A stretch of DNA of 43,572 nucleotides from Isosphaeraceae bacterium (lineage in GTDB: Bacteria > Planctomycetota > Planctomycetia > Isosphaerales > Isosphaeraceae). The position numbers and the translations under genes were made by a program. The DNA is taken from assembly GCA_021324445.1 (NCBI GenBank), contig JAJPJC010000377.1, forward strand, positions 1 to 43,572, in the 5' to 3' direction. The notes beneath the pieces were generated by a model. That model did no database searches, was not told where the DNA came from, and saw nothing but the letters and a program-made list of their open reading frames with translations. The stretch's first letter is position 1. Every line of letters begins with the position of its first letter. Shown here in pieces: positions 22,454-30,620 of the stretch.

Positions 22454-23683
22454 ATGATGTCCACGGCGACGGATCTCGAGCGATGCCCCGCGCCTCCGCG
22501 TGAGGTCGAGGTCACGCCGCCGGCCGAGCCTCGGCCCCGACTCGATTCGATCGACCTGATGCGCGGGATCGTGATGGTCCTGATGGTGCTCGACCACACC
22601 AAGGGCACGTTCTGGACCGCGCCCTTCGACCCGCTGGATGCCGATGCCACCAATCTGCCCACCTACCTGACGCGCTGGTTCACCCACTTCTGTGCGCCGG
22701 CGTTCTGCTTCCTGATGGGGACCGGTGCCTACCTCTCCGGCCGCCGGCGGACTCGTTCGGAGCTGTCCCGGTTCTTGCTGACCCGCGGGCTCTGGCTGAT
22801 CTTCCTCGAGTTCACGATCGTCAAGTTCGGCCTTCAATTCAACTTCTCCCTGGACATGTCCATTGCCCTGGTCTTCTGGTCGCTGGGCTGGTCGCTGGTC
22901 TTTGTTTCGGCGCTGGTGGTCTTCCCGGCTCGCGTCGTCGGGGCACTTGGGGTGGTGATGATCCTGACGCACAACCTCCTCGACGGGATCAAGCCCGAGG
23001 TCTTCGGTCCGTTTCGTCCGCTCTGGCTGATCCTCCACCAGCCGGGGGTGATCTCCCTGACGGCGCACAGCAATCTGCTGGTCGCCTACCCGCTGATCCC
23101 CTGGCTCGGGGTGGCCGCGGCGGGCTACGGCTTCGGCGAGATCGTGACGATGGAACCGAACCGCCGGCGACGGGTCATGGTCACGCTCGGCCTGGCCCTG
23201 ACCGCGGCTTTCTTCTTGCTGCGAGCGGTCGACGTCTATGGCGACCCCTTGAAATGGAGCCCGCGAGCCAGCGCGCTGCGGACGTGCTTCTCGTTCTTCA
23301 ACTGCCAGAAATACCCGCCATCGCTGCTCTTCCTGCTGATGACCCTGGGTCCGACGATCCTGCTGCTGCCCGTCCTGGAGCGCCCCGTCATCCCCGCACC
23401 GATCGCTCGGTTCCTGATCACCCTCGGCCGGGTCCCGTTCCTGTTTTTCGTGGCGCAGTGGTACGTGATCAAGATCCTGGCCATCGTCGTGGCTGTGGCC
23501 CGTGGGTACGCGCCCGACTACCTGTATGTGCCAGGGGTGCCGGCGCCACCCGGGGTCAAGTTCGACCTGCCCATGGTCTACGTCTGGTTCGCCGTCGTGC
23601 TGGCCATCCTCTACTTCCCCTGCCGATGGTTCGCCGGAGTCAAGGCCAGGCACAAGGATGTCTGGTGGTTGAGCTACCTCTGA
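22454..23683 (+). CDS. DUF1624/HGSNAT-like membrane acyltransferase
   Basis: 409 residues with about 9-10 membrane helices. The N-terminal motif RLDSIDLMRGIVMVLMVLDH, with its Asp and His, matches the heparan-alpha-glucosaminide N-acetyltransferase-like/DUF1624 family, followed by LTRWFTHFCAPAFCFLMGTG. Members acylate sugars across the membrane; the acceptor here is unknown. The GFGEIVTMEPNRRRR loop and the LGRVPFLFFVAQWYVIK segment are typical of the group. ATGATG at 22454 with AGAAGG just upstream is preferred over the in-frame TTG at 22433. It stands alone, bordered by inverted repeats at both ends. Confidence 0.8.
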   Translation: MMSTATDLERCPAPPREVEVTPPAEPRPRLDSIDLMRGIVMVLMVLDHTKGTFWTAPFDPLDADATNLPTYLTRWFTHFCAPAFCFLMGTGAYLSGRRRTRSELSRFLLTRGLWLIFLEFTIVKFGLQFNFSLDMSIALVFWSLGWSLVFVSALVVFPARVVGALGVVMILTHNLLDGIKPEVFGPFRPLWLILHQPGVISLTAHSNLLVAYPLIPWLGVAAAGYGFGEIVTMEPNRRRRVMVTLGLALTAAFFLLRAVDVYGDPLKWSPRASALRTCFSFFNCQKYPPSLLFLLMTLGPTILLLPVLERPVIPAPIARFLITLGRVPFLFFVAQWYVIKILAIVVAVARGYAPDYLYVPGVPAPPGVKFDLPMVYVWFAVVLAILYFPCRWFAGVKARHKDVWWLSYL

Positions 23684-23724
23684 CAACCACCTCGGATCGC
23701 CGCGCTCTCGAAAGCCGATGCTCA

Positions 23725-23781
23725 CGTAGGTCAAGCTTTCGCCTGACAGCCTGAGAACGTCAGGCTCAAGCCTGACCTACG
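23725..23781 (+). terminator. Inverted repeat after the DUF1624-like gene
   Basis: CGTAGGTCAAGCTTTCGCCT and the following GA (23725-23746) pair with TCAGGCTCAAGCCTGACCTA and the following CG (23760-23781) with a few mismatches. GGCTCAAGCCTGACC recurs at 3464-3481, so this is another dispersed repeat family. It probably ends the upstream transcript. Confidence 0.55.
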
Positions 23782-23902
23782 GATTGGCCAGGGTCATAGT
23801 CTTGCGGCACCCTGGGCGATACCCTGGGAAGATCGGGATCGCGCCCGGCCGTCCCGGGGAACGAGACGACACCGCCAGGGCGTTCGAACGGAGGGGGGTA
23901 TT

Positions 23903-24895
23903 GTGGCGACCGCGCTGACGAAGGTTGAGTTGCATGACCCGGTGACCCGGCATCTTCACCAGGATTTCGCGCGGATGCTCGTGAGCCAGACGGTCGGCGA
24001 GGCGCTGGACGACCTGCGCCGCAACCCGCCGGCGGGGCGGATCCTCTACCTCTACGTGGTGGATGAACAGGGCCGGCTGGCAGGTGTGGTGCCGACGCGC
24101 CGGCTGCTGCTGGCAGCGCCGGACCAGCCCCTGGCGGAGATCATGGTGCGCCAGGTGGTCGCCCTGCCGGCGCGGACGACGGTCCTGGAGGCGTGCGAGT
24201 TCTTCATCCAGCACCGCTTCCTGGCCTTTCCCGTGGTGGATGAGCAGCGGCGCCTGCTCGGCGTCGTGGACGTCGAGCTGTATACCCGCGAGATCACAGA
24301 GCTCGACGACGGTCGGGTGCGGGACGACCTGTTTCAGCTCCTGGGCGTTCACGCCGGCACGGCGCAGGATGATTCCCCGCTGAGTGGGTTCCGCCGGCGC
24401 TTCCCCTGGCTGGGCTGCAACCTCGCGGCCGGCATCCTGGCCGCGTTCCTCTCCAGCGCGTACCAGGAGGAATTGGACCGCGTGGTGGCGCTGGCGTTCT
24501 TCATCCCCGTGGTGCTGAACCTGGCGGAGAGCGTCAGCAGTCAATCGGTGAGCCTGGCGCTCCAGGCGCTGCACGGCCGGCCGCTGTCCTGGACGATGAT
24601 CCCGGCCAGGCTGGCGGGCGAGCTGGCCACCGGGTTGATGCTCGGCCTGGCGGCCGGGGCGGCGGTCGGGCTGGTGGGCCTGGTCTGGCTGGGTCAGGCG
24701 CGGGTCGCCCTCTGTATCCTGGGCGGCATCGGTGGGGGTGTCGCCGGCGCCGCGGTCCTGGGCACGGCCATGCCCTTTGTGCTGCGGTTGCTCCACCTGG
24801 AGCCCCGCGTCGCCGCCGGGCCGATCGCCCTGGCCGGGGCCGACGTGATCACCATCCTGCTCTACCTCAACCTGGAGCGCTGGCTGCTCCACTGA
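23903..24895 (+). CDS. MgtE-like divalent cation transporter lacking the N domain
   Basis: 330 residues with a GTG start and a strong GGAGGGGG site. Residues ~20-145 form a CBS pair (ILYLYVVDEQGRLAGVVPTR; FLAFPVVDEQRRLLGVVDVE), and residues ~165-330 form a five-helix MgtE membrane domain (RRRFPWLGCNLAAGILAAFL; ALAFFIPVVLNLAESVSSQS). Full-length MgtE (about 450 residues) has an extra N-terminal superhelical Mg-sensing domain, which is missing here. The pore motif GGNAGTQ is replaced by NLAESVSSQS, so ion selectivity may differ from classical MgtE. It should carry Mg2+ or a similar cation across the inner membrane, gated by the CBS pair. Confidence 0.82.
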   Translation: MATALTKVELHDPVTRHLHQDFARMLVSQTVGEALDDLRRNPPAGRILYLYVVDEQGRLAGVVPTRRLLLAAPDQPLAEIMVRQVVALPARTTVLEACEFFIQHRFLAFPVVDEQRRLLGVVDVELYTREITELDDGRVRDDLFQLLGVHAGTAQDDSPLSGFRRRFPWLGCNLAAGILAAFLSSAYQEELDRVVALAFFIPVVLNLAESVSSQSVSLALQALHGRPLSWTMIPARLAGELATGLMLGLAAGAAVGLVGLVWLGQARVALCILGGIGGGVAGAAVLGTAMPFVLRLLHLEPRVAAGPIALAGADVITILLYLNLERWLLH

Positions 24896-24920
24896 CCCGG
24901 ATCGGTTGCCCGATGAGACG

Positions 24921-25781
24921 TCACGCCAGCAGAACCTCGTCGACGAGCCTCGCGACACCGTCCTCCTCGTGGCCGCCGGTGACCAGGTCGGCCGCGGCCT
25001 GCACGTCGGGGTGGGCGTGCCCCATGGCCACGCCGAGACCGGCGTTGCGGATCATGGGGATGTCGTTGGCGTCGTCCCCGACGGCGCAGATCTCGCCGGG
25101 TTCGACTCCCCAGAGCTCGGCCAGGTGAAGGACCGCCGTCCACTTGCTGGCATCGCGGCGCACCAGCTCGCACATCGTGCCCAGGTATCGCGAAGTGCGG
25201 AGCACGAACGTCTGGATCCGGCCGGCGATCCGGTCGAGGGCCGCGCTCTCGAAGGCCAGCATCTCCGCCCGCGTACCGATGGCGCAGACGTGAAACAGGG
25301 GGTCGTCGCCGGCGCGCGGTGTTCTCCCCCAGCGCCACTGCGCGTTGATCTCGGCGTGCTCATGGTTCTTGCCGACGTAGTCATCGAACGGCTCCCGGCC
25401 GGTCGGGAACGCCTGGACGATGAAGTCGGCGCGATCGGGGCTGCGGTCGGTGAAGACCACGGCGGGCTCACGGTGCAGCCGGAACAGCTCGAGCACCTCG
25501 GCAGCCAGCTCCGGGTCGAAGTCGGCGCGCCAGAGCGTGCGGTGGTCCGTTGGGTCCTTGACGATGGCCCCCGAGTTGCAGACCAGGGGAGCGTCCAGGC
25601 CGAGCTGCTCCGCGATCGGCCGGGCCCGGCGATAGCGGCGCCCCGTGCAGAGGACCGGCCGCAGCCCCGCGCGGGTCGCGCGCGCGATCGCCGCCGCCGT
25701 CCGGGGCCGCAAGGTGCCGTCGGCATCCAGCAGCGTCCCATCCACATCCAGCGCCAGGATTCGATATCGTCGGGCCGCCAT
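24921..25781 (-). CDS. Cof-type HAD-IIB phosphatase
   Basis: 286 residues. HAD motif I is ILALDVDGTLLDADG (nucleophile and acid Asp), motif II VLCTGRRY, the motif III Lys lies within the DASKWTAVLHLAEL stretch, and motif IV is CAVGDDANDIPMIRNAGLGV. The large cap between motifs II and III is type IIB. Such enzymes dephosphorylate sugar phosphates, flavin or thiamine intermediates; the exact substrate cannot be told. ATG at 25781 is used; an in-frame TTG three codons upstream is a possible alternative. It is convergent with the MgtE-like gene over 25 bases. Confidence 0.9.
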   Translation of the reverse strand: MAARRYRILALDVDGTLLDADGTLRPRTAAAIARATRAGLRPVLCTGRRYRRARPIAEQLGLDAPLVCNSGAIVKDPTDHRTLWRADFDPELAAEVLELFRLHREPAVVFTDRSPDRADFIVQAFPTGREPFDDYVGKNHEHAEINAQWRWGRTPRAGDDPLFHVCAIGTRAEMLAFESAALDRIAGRIQTFVLRTSRYLGTMCELVRRDASKWTAVLHLAELWGVEPGEICAVGDDANDIPMIRNAGLGVAMGHAHPDVQAAADLVTGGHEEDGVARLVDEVLLA

Positions 25782-25902
25782 CGTTGCCAATAAACCTCAT
25801 CCCCCTCGATGCCGAGGGATCGTGCAATCCTATCGTATGGCACCAGCCGCGCCCGTCCAAGGTCAGTCGACAGGACCTGCGGCAGTGGCCCAAGATGAGC
25901 AG

Positions 25903-26643
25903 GACCACCGACCTGGACTGCTTGCGATCCCTCACGGCCACCTCATCAACCGGTCCGGCCCGCTCCACGACGCGATGGAGGGACTGCGGCCGGCCCCGCA
26001 GCGGTTCGCCCAGCCGAGGGAGCGGGTGATCGGCTGGCGGCCCGCCGCGGACAGGCCGATCGGCCTGATCGAGGTCATCGAGCACGCGCAGCCGGCGATC
26101 CTGATCGGCGCCTCGGGCCAGCCGCAGGCCTGCACCGAGGAGGTCATCCGCGCGATGGCCCGGCACGTCGAGCGGCCGATCATCTTCCCGCTTTCGAACC
26201 CGACCTCGCGCGTCGAGGCGACGCCGGCCGACCTGATCGCCTGGATCGACGGCCGCGCCCTGATCGCGACCGGCAGCCCGTTCGAGGATGTCGTCCAGGG
26301 CGGCCGGCGCTATCCAAGCGCCCAGTGCAACAACAGCTCCGTCTTCCCCGGGCTCGGCCTGGGCGTCCGGGCCGTCGCCGCCCGGCGGGTCAGCGACGCC
26401 ATGTTCATGGCAGCGGCCCGCGCCCTGGCCGATGCCGCGCCGGCTCGTCAGGATTCAACCGGACCACTCCTGCCGCCGCTGTCGGAATCGCGCGAGGTCG
26501 CCCGGACCATCGCCCTGGCCGTCGCCGCCGCGGCGCAGCACGAGGGGCTCGCCCAGGCGTCGATCACCGAGGACCGCGAGCGGCTCGTCGCCGCCAAGAT
26601 GTGGCAGCCGCGCGAGCTGCCGATGAGACCGAAACGGGATTGA
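25903..26643 (+). pseudogene. C-terminal remnant of an NAD-dependent malic enzyme
   Basis: The frame reads like the last ~245 residues of a MaeA/SfcA-type malic enzyme: AILIGASGQPQACTEEVIRA, PIIFPLSNPTSRVEATPADL, GRALIATGSPFEDV, and YPSAQCNNSSVFPGLGLGVR. The N-terminal half, with the catalytic Tyr and much of the NAD fold, is missing; upstream the frame runs into the promoter side of the divergent HAD gene. Homology starts near DHRPGLL and reaches the normal C-terminus. No start codon with a ribosome site is found at the break. It is best read as a truncated pseudogene left by a deletion. Confidence 0.75.
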
Positions 26644-26729
26644 GGCAGCCGCCCTCGGCTGGCCCGCGGCCGAGGGCGGCTGCCCCACCTGCCCGCGGCA
26701 GCCGGGGACGGCTGCCCCACCTGCCCGCA
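26644..26729. repeat. GGCAGCCG hairpin with a duplicated 20-base arm
   Basis: GGCAGCCGCCCTCGGC (26644-26659) and GCCGAGGGCGGCTGCC (26669-26684) form a perfect 16-bp stem around 9 bases. The 20 bases CGGCTGCCCCACCTGCCCGC occur twice, at 26678-26697 and 26710-26729. It follows the malic enzyme remnant directly and may be a retained terminator. Confidence 0.7.
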
Positions 26730-26866
26730 ATTTCCTTCACATCGTGCCTCGCGGACCAGCCGATAGTTATCCTGATGATCCGGATTATCCCGGCCCTGCG
26801 GCACGCGTCAAACTTTGCCGCACCGTCCAGGCTTCACCAATCGCTTCCCAGGATGCGGAGGAGAGG

Positions 26867-28531
26867 ATGCGTGGGAGACGCGGTCGCCGCGGGCTGGCGG
26901 CGATGGCCTTGTGGACGTTGCTGGGAGGCACCGCCGGACTGGGGCAGACCAGCCGGCTGCCCCCTGCGCTGGACGATCGGCCAGCGGCATCGATTCCCGA
27001 AGACCGGCCGGCGCCGGTGGGCTCTTTGGATCGGCTGGGGTCACCCATGCCTCCGGCACCGCTGCCGATCCCGGGCCCGGCGGGGATCGGACTCCCCGTG
27101 GGCGGGATGGACGCCCAGGCGCCGCAAGGCGTGCCGATCAACCTGGCGACCGCGTTGCAACTGGCCGGCGTCCGGCCGCTGGACATCGCCGCGGCGACCG
27201 TGCAGGTCGAGCAGGCGCTGGCCTTGCAGCTTCAGGCCAAGGCCCTGTGGATCCCCAACATCAACGGCGGGATCGATTACTTCCGGCATGACGGAGTCCA
27301 GCAGAATATCTTCACGGGAGTCAATTTCATCAAGGGCCGGCAAAGCTTCTTCGTCGGCGGTGGACCGTACCTGTCCGTCGGGCTGACGGATGCCATCTTC
27401 GCACCGCTGGCGGCGCGGCGGGTCGTCGCCGCGCGCCAGGCCGATCTCCAGACGGCCCGGAACGACGTTTTGCTCACGGTCTCCCAGGCCTTCTTCGACC
27501 TCCAGGCGGCGCGGGGACGGCTCCTGGGCATCGGGGCCTCGATGGTCCGGGCCGAGCTGCTGGTGAACTTCGCCAAGGCGTTGGCCCCGAGCCTGATCGC
27601 TCCCCTGGAAATCAACCGGGCCCAGACGGAGCTCCAGAGCCTGCGCCAGACCCAGCAGGTCGCCATCCGCGACTGGCGGGTGGCCAGCGCGCGCCTGGCG
27701 GAAATCCTCCTGCTGGAGCCGGCGACGCTGCTGAAGCCGGTCGAGCCGCCGTTCCTTCAAGTCACGCTCATCCCTTGCGAGGCGTCGGCCGAGGCGCTGG
27801 TGCCGATCGCGGTGAACAACCGTCCGGAGATCGCCTCGCGCCGCGAACTGATCGCCGCGGCCAACCAGCTCCTCCGCCGGGAGCAGAATCGCCCGTTCTT
27901 GCCCTACCTGTTCGTGACCAGCCCGACCACCTCGAACGGGCAGCTCGCGGCCGGCAATTACTCGGCCGGCCCGAACGGGCTGCTCAACAGCAACGGCTCC
28001 CGGCTCGATATCGAGGTGGCCGCGGTCTGGGAGCTGCAAAACGCCGGGGTCGGCAACCTCGGCCTGATCCGCCAGCGCCGCGCCGAGCGCGAACTGGCGG
28101 CCGTCGAGTTCACGCGGACCGTCTTCCGGGTCAAGTCCGAGGTCACGCAGGCCGTCGCCCGGTTGCAGACGGCGCGGGTCCGCGTGGTGGAGACCGATGA
28201 GGGAGTCCGCCAGGCGATCGAGTCGGCCGACAAGAACTTCATCGGCCTGCGCGAGACCACCCGGCCCGCCGGCGAGCTGCTCCGCCTGATCGTCCGCCCC
28301 CAGGAAGTCGTGCAGGCGATCGCGGCGCTGGAGACGGCCTACGAGCAGTATGCCTTCGCTGTCAACGAGTACAACACGGCCCAGTTCGACCTGTACCGCG
28401 CACTCGGCCAGCCGGCCCAGTGGGTGACGTCCCTGAAATGGAAGCCCCCGTCGGCGGACCAACCCGACACAACACCCGCAGCCCCCGCCGGCCCCGCGGC
28501 TCCCGCCGCGCCCGGCCCGTCGCCTCGATGA
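26867..28531 (+). CDS. TolC-family outer membrane efflux protein
   Basis: 554 residues. A signal peptide (MRGRRGRRGLAAMALWTLLG, then GTAGLGQ) is followed by a Pro-rich linker and two OEP repeats: first helical hairpin about residues 105-300 (VLLTVSQAFFDLQAARGRLL), second about 330-500 (FTRTVFRVKSEVTQAVARLQ; VVQAIAALETAYEQYAFAVN). It should form the trimeric outer-membrane duct of the RND pump encoded at 30055-34939. GGAGGAGAGG lies directly before ATG. The C-terminus is Pro/Ala-rich. Between it and its RND partner lies a toxin-antitoxin module, which is unusual for this operon type. Confidence 0.9.
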   Translation: MRGRRGRRGLAAMALWTLLGGTAGLGQTSRLPPALDDRPAASIPEDRPAPVGSLDRLGSPMPPAPLPIPGPAGIGLPVGGMDAQAPQGVPINLATALQLAGVRPLDIAAATVQVEQALALQLQAKALWIPNINGGIDYFRHDGVQQNIFTGVNFIKGRQSFFVGGGPYLSVGLTDAIFAPLAARRVVAARQADLQTARNDVLLTVSQAFFDLQAARGRLLGIGASMVRAELLVNFAKALAPSLIAPLEINRAQTELQSLRQTQQVAIRDWRVASARLAEILLLEPATLLKPVEPPFLQVTLIPCEASAEALVPIAVNNRPEIASRRELIAAANQLLRREQNRPFLPYLFVTSPTTSNGQLAAGNYSAGPNGLLNSNGSRLDIEVAAVWELQNAGVGNLGLIRQRRAERELAAVEFTRTVFRVKSEVTQAVARLQTARVRVVETDEGVRQAIESADKNFIGLRETTRPAGELLRLIVRPQEVVQAIAALETAYEQYAFAVNEYNTAQFDLYRALGQPAQWVTSLKWKPPSADQPDTTPAAPAGPAAPAAPGPSPR

Positions 28532-28548
28532 GCTGCCGGCGCGGGTTG

Positions 28549-28568
28549 GGCAGCCGCCCTCGGCTGCC
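28549..28568 (+). terminator. GGCAGCCG hairpin after the TolC-like gene
   Basis: GGCAGCCG-CCCT-CGGCTGCC is a perfect 8-bp stem with a 4-base loop, 18 bases after the stop codon. It has the same core as the elements at 22352 and 26644. Confidence 0.55.
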
Positions 28569-28584
28569 CTCCGGATGGAAGGGC

Positions 28585-28608
28585 CCGCGATTCTCGGTAT
28601 GATCGCGG
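28585..28608 (+). promoter_or_regulatory. Probable operator/promoter of the Xre-RES module
   Basis: CCGCGAT (28585-28591) and ATCGCGG (28602-28608) form a perfect 7-bp inverted repeat over a 10-base centre that contains TATGAT, a good -10 box at 28598-28603. No clear -35 box is seen. Its position, 73 bases before the antitoxin start, fits autorepression by the Xre-type antitoxin. Confidence 0.5.
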
Positions 28609-28680
28609 AGTGGACGCCACAACCCGACCGCCCGATCCGGCCTTCCCCCAATCGGGAGCCTGGATGTGAGGGACCCGCGC

Positions 28681-29175
28681 ATGCTCGACGAACCGAGGAC
28701 CCCCGACGAGTCGCCCCCACTCACTGAAGGCGATGACTCAATCGACTTTACAGATCCTGAAGACTTCCAGGACGAGGATGAGGACGACCTGCGTTCGGAG
28801 GTTGAGTGGGTCGAGCGACACCTGGGGCTGTCCAATGACTTCTTCGCCCGGTTCCTGCGGGTCGAGGAAGACTCGTTCCGGGACTGGCGGCTCGGCCAGG
28901 CCAAGCTGCCACTGAATCGGGAAGACGCGCTGCGGCGTTTCGAGCACACGGTGCAGCTCCTGTTCGATGTCGCGGGCATGGACGAGCAAGCGGCCAGGAC
29001 CCTCCTGGAGCACCAGGTGCGTGTGGAGGGCACAGGCCCTCGAAGACATCCCCACACCCCACCGTGGAATGGGTCCTGCATGAAGTCCTACCTGGAGGAT
29101 GGGGGGCCTGACGCCCTGCTGGACGTCGAGCGGTGGCTCGGGATTCTTCGGTCCGGTGGTCCCATGTTTTCCTGA
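28681..29175 (+). CDS. Xre/MbcA/ParS-type antitoxin of a RES module
   Basis: 164 residues. An acidic N-terminal stretch (EGDDSIDFTDPEDFQDEDED) precedes a helical HTH-like part (EVEWVERHLGLSNDFFARFL, RVEEDSFRDWRLGQAKLPLN) and a C-terminal region resembling the toxin-binding domain of MbcA/ParS antitoxins (TPPWNGSCMKSYLEDGGPDA, LLDVERWLGIL). It is followed after 14 bases by a RES-domain frame, the standard gene order. ATG at 28681 has GAGGGA seven bases upstream; a GTG at 28666 is less likely. The antitoxin should neutralise the RES toxin and repress the promoter at 28585. The identification leans on the neighbour. Confidence 0.72.
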   Translation: MLDEPRTPDESPPLTEGDDSIDFTDPEDFQDEDEDDLRSEVEWVERHLGLSNDFFARFLRVEEDSFRDWRLGQAKLPLNREDALRRFEHTVQLLFDVAGMDEQAARTLLEHQVRVEGTGPRRHPHTPPWNGSCMKSYLEDGGPDALLDVERWLGILRSGGPMFS

Positions 29176-29189
29176 CGGCAGGAGGCCGT

Positions 29190-30620
29190 ATGACCATCGT
29201 TCCAGGATTGACCACGACCGTCCCCGCCGGCCGGCCGTATTCCCGCATCACCTCGTCAAATCACCGCCCTCGCCGACGAAGCGGTCACAAGCGCGTGGTC
29301 AACGGCGAAAGTGCCATCCTGAGTCCCGATGGGTCCCGGTACAATCACCCCGGGGCACGGACCGTCTACCTGGCCGAAGACCCCAAGACCTGCTTCGCCG
29401 AGAGGATGTATTACTTCCATCGAGATTTCCTGACCCAACTCGACGGCTACCATATGACCCATGTCTTCCCCGCGTTCCAGGAGAGGTTCGACCTCTGGGA
29501 GATCCGCTTCCGGAAAGACGTCCCGGACGTCTTCGAGCTGAGCCTGGCCAACGCATCCGCGATGAATGTCTTTCCCACGCTGATGCTCAACCCCTCGCGC
29601 GATTACAAGCACCTCAAGGATCGCCGGGCGGCCATCCAGTCGAATGGCTATCAAGGTCTCCGTGCGCCGTCGTGCCGCGTTCGGGGGACGGGACACATGG
29701 TCGTCCTGTTCCAGGATCAGAGCAAGAATGTTCAAAGCATCATATTGCATGAGGTCAAGTTCCGACTGATGGCTGCCGGCGATCTGCCGGCGCCGTTCAC
29801 CAACCACGCCGCCGATCTGCTCGACTTCACCGCGGGCGAGGTGAAAGTCCTGCTCTCCCTCGGCTCCCAGGCCCTGAGCCCGACGCTGGCCGCGGTCCAG
29901 GATTGGACCCGGGTCGAATTCAACCATGAGCTTTACCGCCTGAGTAAGATACTGGTGTGGCGTCGCGAGACGGTCGCCATCACGCAGTCCACCCAGCATG
30001 GATGCGATCGTCCAGCGCACGGGGGGTGCCCGGGTCGTTCCCGCCGAGGTGACGATGAACCCCATTGTCTTCGCGCTCCGCCGGCCGGTGACCGTGATGA
30101 TGCTGGTGCTGGCCCTGGGTCTGGGCGGGGTGTACAGCATCGTCCGGATGCCGAAGGACATCTTCCCGGCGCTGAACCAGCCGCAGCTCTACGTCATCCA
30201 CAACTACGGCGGGATGGACCCCAAGCAGATCGAGGGCCTGATCACCAATCAGTACGAGCTGTTTTTTCAATATATCAACAACCTGGAGCACGTGGAGTCG
30301 CGGTCGATCCAGAGCATGGTGATGCTCAAGCTGTTCTTCCAGCCGGGGACCGACATGGCCGAGGCGACGGCCCAGACCGTCGCCTACAGCAACCGCGCCC
30401 TGGCGATCATGCCGGTCGGGTCGTTGCCGCCCTACGTGGTCCGGCTCGACGCCGGCAGCTTGCCGGTGGGCTACCTGGTCTTCGAGAGCACGGGGCGCTC
30501 GGTCGGCGAGCTGGAGGACCTGGCCCTGTTCCGGGTCCGGCCGATGTTCTCCGGGTTGGCGGGGATCTCGTCGCCGCCGCCGTTCGGCGGCAATATCCGG
30601 ACGATCGTCGTCAACGTTGA
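29190..30620 (+). CDS. RES-domain toxin (NAD+-consuming), frame runs on into the RND gene
   Basis: Residues 1-200 are a RES domain: R19, GSRYN (R50), TVYLAEDPKTCFAE (Y60, E71) and GLRAPSCR (S161) line up with the Arg, Tyr, Glu and Ser pocket of RES toxins such as MbcT, which break down NAD+ with phosphate. A C-terminal part to about residue 260 (YRLSKILVWRRETVAI) still looks like real protein. After that the frame has no stop until 30620 and reads Arg/Gly/Ala-rich sequence antisense in style to the overlapping RND gene (566 bases of overlap). The natural stop was probably lost. AGGAGG just before ATG supports the start. Whether the product is active is uncertain. Confidence 0.7.
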   Translation: MTIVPGLTTTVPAGRPYSRITSSNHRPRRRSGHKRVVNGESAILSPDGSRYNHPGARTVYLAEDPKTCFAERMYYFHRDFLTQLDGYHMTHVFPAFQERFDLWEIRFRKDVPDVFELSLANASAMNVFPTLMLNPSRDYKHLKDRRAAIQSNGYQGLRAPSCRVRGTGHMVVLFQDQSKNVQSIILHEVKFRLMAAGDLPAPFTNHAADLLDFTAGEVKVLLSLGSQALSPTLAAVQDWTRVEFNHELYRLSKILVWRRETVAITQSTQHGCDRPAHGGCPGRSRRGDDEPHCLRAPPAGDRDDAGAGPGSGRGVQHRPDAEGHLPGAEPAAALRHPQLRRDGPQADRGPDHQSVRAVFSIYQQPGARGVAVDPEHGDAQAVLPAGDRHGRGDGPDRRLQQPRPGDHAGRVVAALRGPARRRQLAGGLPGLREHGALGRRAGGPGPVPGPADVLRVGGDLVAAAVRRQYPDDRRQR

